Below are positions 16,367 through 24,252 of a stretch of 64,000 nt of DNA, piece by piece (position 1 is the stretch's first letter; the number at the start of each line of letters is the position of its first letter). Source of the DNA: CAWCAW01 sp963714125 (GTDB lineage: Bacteria; Actinomycetota; Acidimicrobiia; Acidimicrobiales; UBA8190); the NCBI GenBank assembly GCA_963714125.1, contig OY970234.1, forward strand, positions 3,906,001 through 3,970,000, given 5' to 3'. The translations under genes were made by a program, and so were the position numbers. Below the pieces are notes generated by a model that made no database searches, was not told the DNA's origin, and saw only the letters and a list, made by a program, of their open reading frames with translations.

Positions 16367-17407
16367 GTGACGAACATCGCCCTCACCTCCGCGACTCCAA
16401 TAACGCTGAAACCTTCATTTTCGTTCTACCTGCCCGCATCCGATCTAGACCGGATCCGCGCCTGCAGCATCTTGTCCGACGCGGTAGTCGTATCCGGGCC
16501 GAGTGGACCCGCTTCGGTGCGGAAGCTCCGCTCCCAAGGATGGACGGGGACTGCGATCTTCGACCTAGCTTCCTACACTCGAGGACGAGGAAACCTCGAT
16601 CTCTCCCACTGGATTGACGAGCAGCTAAGTGCCGGCTGCGACCGACTGCTCACGCCCGGTTGTTGGGTGGACGCGGGGCAGGATCATGGTGACTTTGGCT
16701 CGCAAATCGAATCCGAGCTCGACGCTGCACGTCTCCACAGCGCCACGTGCGTGTTGGCGATCGATCGACGGTGGCTAACAAAGTCACATTTGTTCGACGA
16801 CATGCAGGCCACGCTCACAGAGGCTCGCATACCTCTTGCACTCGTGCTCGGAGATCAGGGTGATCCGCTGCACTACCAGGGCGCCGTCGACTCGTTCGTG
16901 GCACTGACCCGCCGAATACCCCTGTTGAGTGTTTTCCGAATCGACCATGGTGGGATTGGAGCGCTGGCATTCGATGCGGTCCACGCCTCGCTCGGACTCA
17001 GCTCCGGACACCGCCACGTGGTTCCGCCGGACTCGCGCGGATCGGGTATACCAAATGATCGTTCGGTCCGGCTCTTCGTTCCGGACCTAATGGACTGGTT
17101 CACCGCAAGCACCATCGGCGGTTGGTCAACGGTTAGGGTAAGCCCGACCTGTTCCTATCCTTGTTGCAAAGGACAGGAGATGGTCCGCTTTCTGGACGAC
17201 CGCCTACGGTCAGGCGCTGATGTTCATAACAGGACTGCACTTGCCGCCATTGCATCCTCCATTGTCGACATTCCGGACGATGCCGAACGGAGGCGAACCT
17301 TTGGGTCGATGTGTCTTAAGGCGGTCGAACGCTACGGAGGCATGGGCAATCTCGTTAACGAGATCAGTCCCAAGGCGCAGCTATGCCAATGGGCGACTTT
17401 TGCATAA
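16367..17407 (+). CDS. Unrecognised 346-residue protein in HigB-HigA operon
   Basis: GTG start, 10 bp after the antitoxin-protease gene, so the third gene of that operon. I do not recognise the family. Alternating strand-helix segments (LSDAVVVSGPSGPASV, TGTAIFDLASY, TCVLAIDRRWL, IPLALVLGDQG, then IGALAFDAVHASLGL) suggest an alpha/beta or TIM-barrel-like fold. Near residue 265 a Cys-rich CSYPCCKG and a later HNR could bind a metal. No signal peptide or membrane segment. Its 3' end overlaps the 3' end of the convergent gene at 17364-18047 by 44 bp. Confidence 0.65.
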   Translation: MTNIALTSATPITLKPSFSFYLPASDLDRIRACSILSDAVVVSGPSGPASVRKLRSQGWTGTAIFDLASYTRGRGNLDLSHWIDEQLSAGCDRLLTPGCWVDAGQDHGDFGSQIESELDAARLHSATCVLAIDRRWLTKSHLFDDMQATLTEARIPLALVLGDQGDPLHYQGAVDSFVALTRRIPLLSVFRIDHGGIGALAFDAVHASLGLSSGHRHVVPPDSRGSGIPNDRSVRLFVPDLMDWFTASTIGGWSTVRVSPTCSYPCCKGQEMVRFLDDRLRSGADVHNRTALAAIASSIVDIPDDAERRRTFGSMCLKAVERYGGMGNLVNEISPKAQLCQWATFA

Positions 17408-18047
17408 GCCAATTCCGGTAAGCGAGCTCTGCCTGCCACCACCGGAAAACGACAGGCCTGCCGATAACGGGCCTTGCAGCCTGGGCTAATTCCCGAAGAC
17501 TCTCGCCGTCCGCGGCTATGACACCGATCCCGTGAAGCCGTGCTAGGTCGAGCGCAGGCGTTGATTTGGCTGTCGGCTTGCTCGGTGCGGCTTTCCAAAT
17601 CGCATAACGAGTGACCGTAGGCGGGTGGACCGACGCTTTCCGGACCGCTTGTGCCAGCGACCTATCGACGACAGAGACGGACATGATCTGACCTGGCGGC
17701 TCATACAACCTTGAAACGCTGCCTTCTTGGATCTCGACCCAACCGAGGCCTCCCTGTTCCAGGGTGGATTGATCGAGCAGGGAAAGCGTTGTCATCGGCC
17801 AAGCAAGCCCACGCGGGATCTCCCAAAGAGCGTGAAGGAGTCCTGTCGAGGACAGGGCGCCAAGCCCCAGAGCGACACGACGGTTGTGCTCATGAAGATT
17901 GAGTTGTAGCGCCGCAATGAAACGGTTCCCGTCGATACACACATCGACGTGATGCTTTAGCCTAGTTCTTGCCATTTGATCGTGATTCAGCATCTGATGG
18001 ATAGCTGATCTTTTGGTCAAGAGGGAATCGTCGAACCACCGCGTCAT
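17364..18047 (-). CDS. Unrecognised 227-residue protein, partner of small DNA-binding gene
   Basis: No family is recognised. The protein is soluble. The middle part looks mixed alpha/beta (VDVCIDGNRFIAALQLNLHE). The C-terminal LDLARLHGIGVIAADGESL followed by WWQAELAYRNWL faintly recalls the core of some restriction-like nucleases, but I cannot confirm this. It overlaps the 87-residue gene upstream by 4 bp (ATGA) and the convergent gene by 44 bp at the 3' ends. The pair is transcribed toward the HigB-HigA operon. Confidence 0.6.
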   Translation of the reverse strand: MTRWFDDSLLTKRSAIHQMLNHDQMARTRLKHHVDVCIDGNRFIAALQLNLHEHNRRVALGLGALSSTGLLHALWEIPRGLAWPMTTLSLLDQSTLEQGGLGWVEIQEGSVSRLYEPPGQIMSVSVVDRSLAQAVRKASVHPPTVTRYAIWKAAPSKPTAKSTPALDLARLHGIGVIAADGESLRELAQAARPVIGRPVVFRWWQAELAYRNWLMQKSPIGIAAPWD

Positions 18048-18307
18048 GGCATCCGATTTGAAGCTACGGGCCGCGGCCCCGGTGGCCTCGGGCCTCGTTG
18101 CGATTCCGGTGCTTTCTGCACCTCGCGCCGATACCGCCGAATCATCACTCCGAGTCCATCACCATCAGCTGTCGCATGCCAGATGAGCGCCGCAACCACT
18201 TCCGAACGCGATGCCTGGTTACCTTCAAGTCGGGTTGCCTGGAGAAGTCGCTCGAGACGCTGGTCCACTACGAATGGGAGAAGAAACTGCACGCGACTTC
18301 CAGTCAT
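18044..18307 (-). CDS. Small putative ribbon-helix-helix DNA-binding protein
   Basis: An 87-residue basic protein. The opening SRVQFLLPFVVDQRLERLLQ, then ASRSEVVAALIW, matches the strand-helix-helix layout of RHH/CopG-like regulators, although I cannot identify a named family. The C-terminus is Arg/Pro-rich and disordered. It is the first gene of the two-gene unit. The promoter at 18316-18345 carries a palindrome in its spacer, suggesting autoregulation. The organisation resembles an antitoxin-like regulator followed by an effector. Confidence 0.55.
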   Translation of the reverse strand: MTGSRVQFLLPFVVDQRLERLLQATRLEGNQASRSEVVAALIWHATADGDGLGVMIRRYRREVQKAPESQRGPRPPGPRPVASNRMP

Positions 18308-19038
18308 TGGACACTATTATGCATCTATTCATGAATTAGTGTGAAAATGGGGCCTCCCCGGAGCGCCGTGTGGCGACTGCCTGCACGCGGGGTCCGCTTC
18401 GAGGTCATCGGTGGCAGCCGGATCGACTGACATGAGATGTTGCAACTCTCATCCAGACACTTGCCTCAAGCGATGATTCCCTTTAGGGAAATGCGTAGAA
18501 CTTGACCGATCGAGCCGGTAGCGGCACCAAAATCCTGCTCCCAAGGCGACAGCGTCGCCCGCTCACGGTCGAGTTGCCGTATCCCTAGGGCAAGTCCTGC
18601 TTCAGTACGTCAAGTTCTTGGCGAACGGCGTTTGAAAAACCGATCAGACTTCTTTGACGGGACTGATGAGAGGAAGCTGACGGTTACTCGGCGGCTTTGT
18701 CGGTGCACTCGGATGCGTAGGCAGAGATGTCATCTGAGTTGGGACGGCAGCACCATCAACATCAACAACAACCTGCTCCGACCGCGAGACCTCGGTGTCC
18801 TTCGTTTGGATTGAGATCGCCGCGAGCAATCGTCGGCCGGCGGGGCCCATGCTTGAAGGTGGAATCGATCGCAACGTGCGTTCGGCGCGTGCCGCAGAGA
18901 CAGCGAGCCAATGGGTCGTTGCCTTTGTTTCGTTAGCACTTGCCGCCATTGAAGAATGTCGAGATGACATCTACTTATCTCCTGTCGAACAACTGTTCGG
19001 GTAACCTACCCCCAAGGTGTAACGGCAAAGTTGGATGG
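18308..19038. other. Intergenic region in the accessory block, no gene recognised
   Basis: About 730 bp between the start of the two-gene unit and the 3' end of the dCTP-deaminase gene. Open frames of 60-108 codons cross it on both strands but are interrupted, lack ribosome sites and resemble nothing I know; degraded gene pieces are possible. A small inverted repeat TTCCCT-TT-AGGGAA lies at 18477-18490. This is a candidate place for a regulatory RNA, but none can be called from the sequence. Confidence 0.4.
18316..18345 (-). promoter_or_regulatory. Promoter with palindromic spacer for the convergent two-gene unit
   Basis: On the minus strand TTCACA (18340-18345) and CATAAT (18316-18321) are 18 bp apart. 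The -10 box ends only 8 bp before the ATG at 18307, so the transcript would be almost leaderless. The spacer contains a perfect 10-bp palindrome, ATTCATGAAT (18327-18336), a likely operator. Confidence 0.55.
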
Positions 19039-20763
19039 TCAAGTTCCAGTGGGTTTGGCCTTCGTCTCAACATGAGGAGCGCCGCCTCCCGACCCGTCCT
19101 CATGATCGGATCGAGACTCGGGGGGCTCAGGCTCCCCGGTATGCCCTTGCGCTACCAAAGGTGCCATTGCCACGGCAGGCTGGCCCCCCAAACCTGCAAG
19201 AACGTCCGAAATCGCCTTGACCGCGACCGCTTCTCGCTCTGTCATGCCTGATGTCCATCCACTCGTCCGAGGACAAGCTGTAGCTCGATCAAAGTCAACC
19301 AATGCTGCGCCTTCTCCCCGAACAGCAGCCACGAACGCGCGTTCATAACGCCGAGGAGCGATTCCCACGAACGGTCGAAAGGGAACTTTTCCGCCGACCA
19401 ATCCCGGCCCACCTTGTAGAGGGGGCGCCGTGTCGATCATGTCCCGGTAAAGCCTGCTTACAAGGCTCTTTGGGTACGGCTCGATGTACCGAACCTCGAC
19501 AACTCCCGCACCAACAATAACTTTGGCGCACTCATGACATGGGAAGGTGGTGCAGAAGAGAATGCTTCCTTCGGTAGAGACGCCACTCCGCGCTGCATTT
19601 ACAATCGCCGCTTGTTCAGCATGCATGCACCGGGTGAACTCAATCAGCGCTGAGGCTCGGGCGCCGCGAAGCAAGGAGTCACCTGTATCGTCCGGTTGCG
19701 CCGCGAGCTCCATCAGTTGAACGCCATCGAGATTGGCGAAATCGCCCGCAAGCCAACCTCGGGAAGCCAATCTTTCAAGAAGTTCTTGCACGACCCGGTT
19801 GGTGTACAAGGGGTTTGGGTCGTTCCCCGTCTGAAAATCTCGAAGATCAGGAACATCACCTGTCCAGTATTGACCGCCCCCCGGCTTAGCCACCTCATTT
19901 GTTCCCGTCACTACCGGGGTACCGAGAACTGGGATCAGAGCTGCGCCGACTTGGCGTCCAATTGCAGCGGAACGGAGGCTCGCATCAAAGGCCAAGCGCA
20001 TTCCCTCCTCCTGCATGCGCGGCGTGATAAACGGCGCTCCGAAGAGTGAGTCGACAAATCGGTCCACTTCATGCGATGGGTCGACGCCGTGACCAGCCAC
20101 CAGGAAGACATCCGCCATCTGATAGACATCACGCACTCGCTGGCCAAATTCCTGCTGTGAATCGTCGGCCTCGTCTCGAGCAACCAGGACGTCAGCTTTA
20201 GCAGCTGGATTTGCGAAATGCGCCAGGTCTTTTGCGAGATTGTCGCGTCGCTCGTCCAGCGTGCTGGCCACGCCCACCAGAGAAAAGGCGTCACCGTAAA
20301 CTTGCCGGAGCAGTTTCGCCTCGTCTGGGTGCTTCAAGCTCCTAATCAAATAGGCCGTGTTCAGTTCGTCGACCCTGTCGTCCAGAATGACGCCAACAGC
20401 AAGAGCCGCCAGCGCACTGCCACTCTCGACGTCCCTCCGAAGCTGATCTCCTGCGTCCATTCGACGCTCGTAATAATCCGGGGCACCCTTTTGTGGAAGA
20501 GGCCCCCATGGTTGATAGTCGCATTGGTCCAGGAGTCCGGATAGACGGATAGGCATCATCGAGTACCCAAATCGCTGGAGGGAGTCGCGAAAAGCCTTTT
20601 CGATGCCGTCAAGGGGCGTACCAAGCGGTGCTACGAGCCCAAGTATTAAAGGATGACGCTCTCGTTCCTGATCGACCAAGTCACGAAGAGTTCCTCGAGC
20701 TTCACCGAGGTCAGCAACGACCTGTGGCTCCTGGGCTTCGTCGCCCTCGGCTTCTGGACTCAT
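19039..20763 (-). CDS. Anti-phage dCTP deaminase (AvcD/DCD type)
   Basis: A 574-residue two-domain protein. The N-terminal half (about 38-240) is the P-loop-kinase-like domain of this family, opening with LILGLVAPLGTPLDGIEKAF and followed by GYSMMPIRLSGLL. The C-terminal half is a dCMP/dCTP deaminase: zinc ligand and catalytic Glu in HAE (381-383) and PCHEC (Cys409, Cys412). AvcD proteins deplete dCTP/dCMP during phage infection and halt phage replication. The last 70 residues are an acidic/Pro-rich tail beyond the usual end. The start lies 4 bp after the stop of a small HTH gene, so the two form one unit. Confidence 0.88.
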   Translation of the reverse strand: MSPEAEGDEAQEPQVVADLGEARGTLRDLVDQERERHPLILGLVAPLGTPLDGIEKAFRDSLQRFGYSMMPIRLSGLLDQCDYQPWGPLPQKGAPDYYERRMDAGDQLRRDVESGSALAALAVGVILDDRVDELNTAYLIRSLKHPDEAKLLRQVYGDAFSLVGVASTLDERRDNLAKDLAHFANPAAKADVLVARDEADDSQQEFGQRVRDVYQMADVFLVAGHGVDPSHEVDRFVDSLFGAPFITPRMQEEGMRLAFDASLRSAAIGRQVGAALIPVLGTPVVTGTNEVAKPGGGQYWTGDVPDLRDFQTGNDPNPLYTNRVVQELLERLASRGWLAGDFANLDGVQLMELAAQPDDTGDSLLRGARASALIEFTRCMHAEQAAIVNAARSGVSTEGSILFCTTFPCHECAKVIVGAGVVEVRYIEPYPKSLVSRLYRDMIDTAPPLQGGPGLVGGKVPFRPFVGIAPRRYERAFVAAVRGEGAALVDFDRATACPRTSGWTSGMTEREAVAVKAISDVLAGLGGQPAVAMAPLVAQGHTGEPEPPESRSDHEDGSGGGAPHVETKAKPTGT

Positions 20764-20767
20764 CGAT

Positions 20768-20989
20768 TTAAGAAGTTAGTCTCCGAGCTCGGCTTTTTGC
20801 CCATTCATCAATCTCGGGCCTCAGCCAGAGCATCGAGCGGTTAGGTCCTAGATCGATCACCGGACGAGGCATGTCGTCGTATCGTCGCCGATAGAGGCTC
20901 ACACTGGTCGACTGCGCCAGTCCAAGGATCTTCGCGACCTCACGGGCGTCGATCAGATCCTCAGTCCTGACGAGCGGGCTCACCGTCAA
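20768..20989 (-). CDS. Small helix-turn-helix (AlpA/excisionase-like) protein
   Basis: A 73-residue HTH protein. LIDAREVAKILGLAQSTSVS is the recognition-helix region, followed by the wing-like MPRPVIDLGPNRSMLWLRPE and a closing EIDEWAKSR, as in AlpA or MerR-like excisionase proteins. It sits 4 bp upstream of the dCTP-deaminase gene and is divergent from the excisionase-like gene at 21104. It may regulate the deaminase, or belong to the mobile element's excision control. Confidence 0.75.
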   Translation of the reverse strand: MTVSPLVRTEDLIDAREVAKILGLAQSTSVSLYRRRYDDMPRPVIDLGPNRSMLWLRPEIDEWAKSRARRLTS

Positions 20990-21103
20990 AGTCTAAACCC
21001 GTCAACACCGTTACAGCCCCACGCTAGTCTTAACCTTTAGACAGATGGCCCCGGCGGTGCGCTAACACCCCGGGGCCTGGCCAGACCTACAAGGAGGTCC
21101 GAC

Positions 21104-21325
21104 ATGGCCGAGTTTATGGATACCCGTCGCTCGCTGGACTCATTGGCCGGCAAGCTCACACTTACCGTTGAAGAGGCGGCTCACATCTTGGGCCTCGGCC
21201 GTAGTGCAGCTTACGAAGCGGCCCGCCGAGGGCAACTACCCAGCCGGCGGCTAGGCCGGAGAATCGTGATCCCGGTGCCGCTCCTGCTGGATTGGCTGGG
21301 GGTTGACCCCACCCACGCTTCCTGA
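21104..21325 (+). CDS. Excisionase-like HTH protein
   Basis: A 73-residue protein of the DNA-binding excisionase (xis/helix_turn_helix_17) type: KLTLTVEEAAHILGLGRSAA followed by EAARRGQLPSRRLGRRIVIP and VPLLLDWLG. AAGGAGGT at 21090-21097 is a strong ribosome site. It lies 17 bp upstream of the integrase gene. The order xis-int-tRNA is that of actinomycete integrative elements such as pSAM2. Confidence 0.85.
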   Translation: MAEFMDTRRSLDSLAGKLTLTVEEAAHILGLGRSAAYEAARRGQLPSRRLGRRIVIPVPLLLDWLGVDPTHAS

Positions 21326-21342
21326 GCGGTTGGGCACACGCA

Positions 21343-21625
21343 ATGAAGGGACACATTCATAAGCGCATCCGTCTGGACAGGGGTGGACACAAGACCGCGA
21401 CTTGGTACGTCGTTGTCGACATCAATCGAGGCATGGACGGGCGGCGACGGCAGAAGTGGCACGGTGGATTCAGAACTCGCAGAGAAGCAGAAGCTGCGCT
21501 AGGCAAGATCCTGAGCGAAATCGGAACCGGTCGGTATGTCGAGCCGACGCGCACCACATTGGCTGAGTGGGCTATTGAAACGTGGCTGCCGGACATGCGG
21601 ACTCAGATAAAACCGAGCACTTGGG
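21343..21625 (+). pseudogene. Tyrosine integrase, N-terminal part, interrupted by IS21-family element
   Basis: The first 94 codons of a phage-type tyrosine integrase: an arm-binding domain (GHIHKRIRLDRGGHKTATWY, then FRTRREAEAALGKILSEI) and the start of the core-binding domain (EPTRTTLAEWAIETWLPDM). The frame is cut after the codon for Trp of PSTW by the IS element that begins at 21626. The remainder is at 24253-25205. Joining at the duplicated TTGGG gives PSTWDSYARNLRLHVLPHIG, the normal integrase sequence, so the gene was intact before insertion. Confidence 0.92.
21621..21625. repeat. Left target-site duplication TTGGG
   Basis: A 5-bp direct repeat of the target sequence, matching 24248-24252 on the other side of the IS element. 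Confidence 0.92.
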
Positions 21626-21781
21626 TGTCGTTTGCCAGCCACATGGGACCAGCTAGCCGCAGGTTTTGCCAGTGGCATGGGACCACCCCGTTTGCCAGTT
21701 ATGGGACCACCCTGAGGGTCCACCTCTGCCGGCCGAACAGACATTCGGCTGGGCCTCCGATGCCGATGCGGAGGAGGCCCC

Positions 21782-23338
21782 ATGGCGTTCAGGGAGGTCA
21801 CGGTGGTCCAGATCAAAGAGGCGCTCAGGCGGTGGCTGCGGGGTGAGGGCGAACGCACCGTCGCCCAGGGGGTGGGCGTCGATCGCAAGACGGCCCGGCG
21901 CTACATCGCCGCCGCACTGGAGCTCGGTCTCGAGCGCTGCGGCGGGGAGGAGCAGCTCACCGACGAACTGATCGGCCAACTGGTCGAGCGGGTGCGCCCG
22001 CACCGGCCCGACGGTCACGGCGAGGCATGGCGGTCACTGCTCAATCACGAGCAGCAGATCACGGCGTGGGTGAAGCAGGACCTCACCGTGACCAAGATCG
22101 GGATCCTGCTCGAGCGCAACGGTGTCGTCGTCCCGCCCCGCACCCTGGCCCGCTTCGCCGTCGATCGGTGTGGGGCGGGCCGGCGCACGGTCACGGTCCG
22201 CGTCGACGACCCACCGCCGGGAGTCGAACTCCAGGTGGACTTCGGCCGGCTCGGATTCGTGGCCGACGGGGACAGAAGACGCGTGTGCCAGGGGCTCATC
22301 TTCACCGCCGTCTTCAGCCGTCACCAGTTCGTGTGGCCGACCTTCTCCCAAACGACCGAGGAGGTGATCCGGGGCTTCGAGGCGGCCTGGGGCTACTTCG
22401 GCGGGGTGTTCCCGGTGGTCATCCCCGACAACATGAAGTCGATCGTCATCGAAGCCGAGAACACCGCCCCCCGGTTCAACGACGTGTTCCTCGAGTACGC
22501 CCAGTCGAGGGGCTTTGTCATCGACGCGGCGCGGGTGCGGACCCCGACCGACAAACCACGGGTGGAACGGGTCGTGCAATACGTCCAGAAGAACTTCTTC
22601 GCCGGCGAGACCTTCGTCGACATCGTTGATTGTCGGGCCCGGGGCGAGACATGGTGCAGCACCACGGCCGGCATGCGCATCCACGGCACGACGCAGTGTC
22701 GACCCCTCGAGGCGTTCAGGGTCGAAGAGCAACCGCTGCTTCTCGCCCGGCCGGCTGCGCCCTTCGACACGCCGAAGTGGTCGGACCCCAAGGTCCATCG
22801 TGACTTCCACTGCGAGGTGGCCAAGGCGCTCTACAGCGTCCATCACACGTTGGTGGGACGAACACTGCGGGCCCGGTGCGACTCGGCTGTGGTGAAGTTC
22901 TACCTGCGGGGCGAGTTGGTGAAGGTCCATCCCCGCAAACCCCCCGGTGGGCGCAACACCGACCCAGCCGACATGCCACAAGGCAAAGAGATCTACGCCA
23001 CCCGGGACATCGACCGGCTCGGGCGCATGGCGGCCGAGCACGGCGACGCCATCGGCGCTTACGCCGCCGCCATCCTCGACACGCCGCTGCCGTGGACCCG
23101 CATGCGCCAGGTCTACCGGCTGCTGGGACTGGTGAAGAAGTGGGGGGCGAGGCGCGTCGACGAGGCCTGTCGTCGGGCGCTCGAGGCCGAGGCACTGGAC
23201 GTGAACCTGGTGTCGCGCATGCTCGAGCGGGCCCGGGAATCCACCGAGCCCGACGCCCGGCCGGACACGATCGTCATCCAGGGACGCTTCGCCCGTGACG
23301 CGTCGGAGTTCTCGTCGATGACCGAGGCCCGACGATGA
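21782..23338 (+). CDS. istA: IS21-family transposase IstA
   Basis: A 518-residue DDE transposase. The N-terminal HTH region (VAQGVGVDRKTARRYIAAAL) binds the element's ends. The rve-type catalytic core contains Asp153 (LQVDFGRLG), Asp216 (VVIPDNMKS) and Glu262 (KPRVERVVQY). The C-terminal half carries a Mu-type beta-barrel region (VHRDFHCEVAKALYSVHHTL). The stop overlaps the istB start by 4 bp (ATGA). It acts with IstB in cut-and-paste transposition by a circular intermediate. Confidence 0.95.
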   Translation: MAFREVTVVQIKEALRRWLRGEGERTVAQGVGVDRKTARRYIAAALELGLERCGGEEQLTDELIGQLVERVRPHRPDGHGEAWRSLLNHEQQITAWVKQDLTVTKIGILLERNGVVVPPRTLARFAVDRCGAGRRTVTVRVDDPPPGVELQVDFGRLGFVADGDRRRVCQGLIFTAVFSRHQFVWPTFSQTTEEVIRGFEAAWGYFGGVFPVVIPDNMKSIVIEAENTAPRFNDVFLEYAQSRGFVIDAARVRTPTDKPRVERVVQYVQKNFFAGETFVDIVDCRARGETWCSTTAGMRIHGTTQCRPLEAFRVEEQPLLLARPAAPFDTPKWSDPKVHRDFHCEVAKALYSVHHTLVGRTLRARCDSAVVKFYLRGELVKVHPRKPPGGRNTDPADMPQGKEIYATRDIDRLGRMAAEHGDAIGAYAAAILDTPLPWTRMRQVYRLLGLVKKWGARRVDEACRRALEAEALDVNLVSRMLERARESTEPDARPDTIVIQGRFARDASEFSSMTEARR

Positions 23339-24141
23339 GCGCACCGACTCCCACCGTGTCGCCGGAGTTGAAGGTCCTCATGCGCAAGCTGCGCCTGGGC
23401 CAGCTCATCGACACCCTGCCCGAGCGTCTGGCCCTGGCCAAGAGCCACAACCTGGCCCACGTCGAGTTCCTGGAGCAGTTGTTCTGCGACGAGGTCACCC
23501 GGCGCGACGGCGATTCGGCCGGGCGTCGGGCCAAAGCGGCCCGGCTCGACCCGCACATGGTGCTCGAGGCTTGGGACGACGAGGCCAAAATCACCTACGA
23601 CAGAGCCGTGTGGTCCGAGCTCGTCTCCATGCGCTTCGTCGACCAAGCCCGCAACGCCTTCATCCTGGGGCCGGTCGGCGTGGGCAAGACCTTCATGGCC
23701 ACCGCCCTCGGTCACATCGCTTGTCGCCGGCGCATCAGCGTGCACTTCGAACGGGCCGACAAGCTGCACAAGCGACTGAAGGCAACACGCCTCGACGCCA
23801 GCTTCGATGTCGAGATGCGCAAGCTCATCGGTGTCGACCTCTTGATCATCGACGACTTCGCCCTCACCGCCCTGGACGCAACGGAGACGGCCGACATCTA
23901 CGAACTGTGCGTCGAACGGCACCACGTGGGCGCCACCGTTCTGACGTCCAACCGAGATCCGAGCGAATGGCTGGCGGTCATGGCCGATCCGCTGCTGGCC
24001 CAGTCGGCCGTCGACCGGCTCAAGAGCGCGGCGTGGGAGCTCATCATCGAGGGTGAGTCCTACCGCCAGCACGAGAAGCCGGTCATCGGCGGGGATCCGA
24101 CCGACCCCCGACCGCCGAGGCCTCGGCGCCGGCGCGTTTGA
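23335..24141 (+). CDS. istB: IS21-family helper ATPase IstB
   Basis: A 268-residue AAA+ protein of the DnaC/IstB type. Walker A is LGPVGVGKTF near residue 112. Walker B is LLIIDDFAL near 170. The sensor region is VLTSNRDPSEW and the C-terminal RLKSAAWELIIEGESYR helix is typical. It selects the target and stimulates IstA. It overlaps istA by 4 bp. Confidence 0.95.
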   Translation: MSAPTPTVSPELKVLMRKLRLGQLIDTLPERLALAKSHNLAHVEFLEQLFCDEVTRRDGDSAGRRAKAARLDPHMVLEAWDDEAKITYDRAVWSELVSMRFVDQARNAFILGPVGVGKTFMATALGHIACRRRISVHFERADKLHKRLKATRLDASFDVEMRKLIGVDLLIIDDFALTALDATETADIYELCVERHHVGATVLTSNRDPSEWLAVMADPLLAQSAVDRLKSAAWELIIEGESYRQHEKPVIGGDPTDPRPPRPRRRRV

Positions 24142-24247
24142 CACCCGGCGCCGGCCGCCGGGATCATCACGTCAGCCGGCTGAAGTGGACGCGAGGTGGT
24201 CCCATGTTGCTGGCAACGGGGTGGTCCCATCGGACTGGCAAATGACA

Positions 24248-24252
24248 TTGGG
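24248..24252. repeat. Right target-site duplication TTGGG
   Basis: The second copy of the 5-bp target repeat. It immediately precedes the resumption of the integrase reading frame. Confidence 0.92.

Larger units (their letters stand above)
21626..24247 (+). mobile_element. Complete IS21-family insertion sequence (istA-istB)
   Basis: A 2622-bp element, beginning TGTCGTTTGCCAG and ending as the inverse of TGTCATTTGCCAG, with 22 of 26 terminal bases matching. The ends are TG...CA as in IS21. A 5-bp target duplication TTGGG flanks it (21621-21625 and 24248-24252). Internal repeats of the TTTGCCAG-N-ATGGGACCA type occur at 21665-21687 and 21691-21712 on the left and 24195-24216 on the right, the multiple transposase sites typical of the family. 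Both transposition genes are intact, so it may still be active. Confidence 0.95.

Noticed and set aside
18644..18970. A 108-codon minus-strand frame and overlapping plus-strand frames
   Set aside because: No ribosome site, low-complexity composition, no family. Left as part of an unexplained intergenic region.
13421..21000. Distal attachment site as a direct repeat of the tRNA-fMet 3' end
   Set aside because: Read by eye, no stretch matches the tRNA 3' portion convincingly. It may be outside the window or too short to see.
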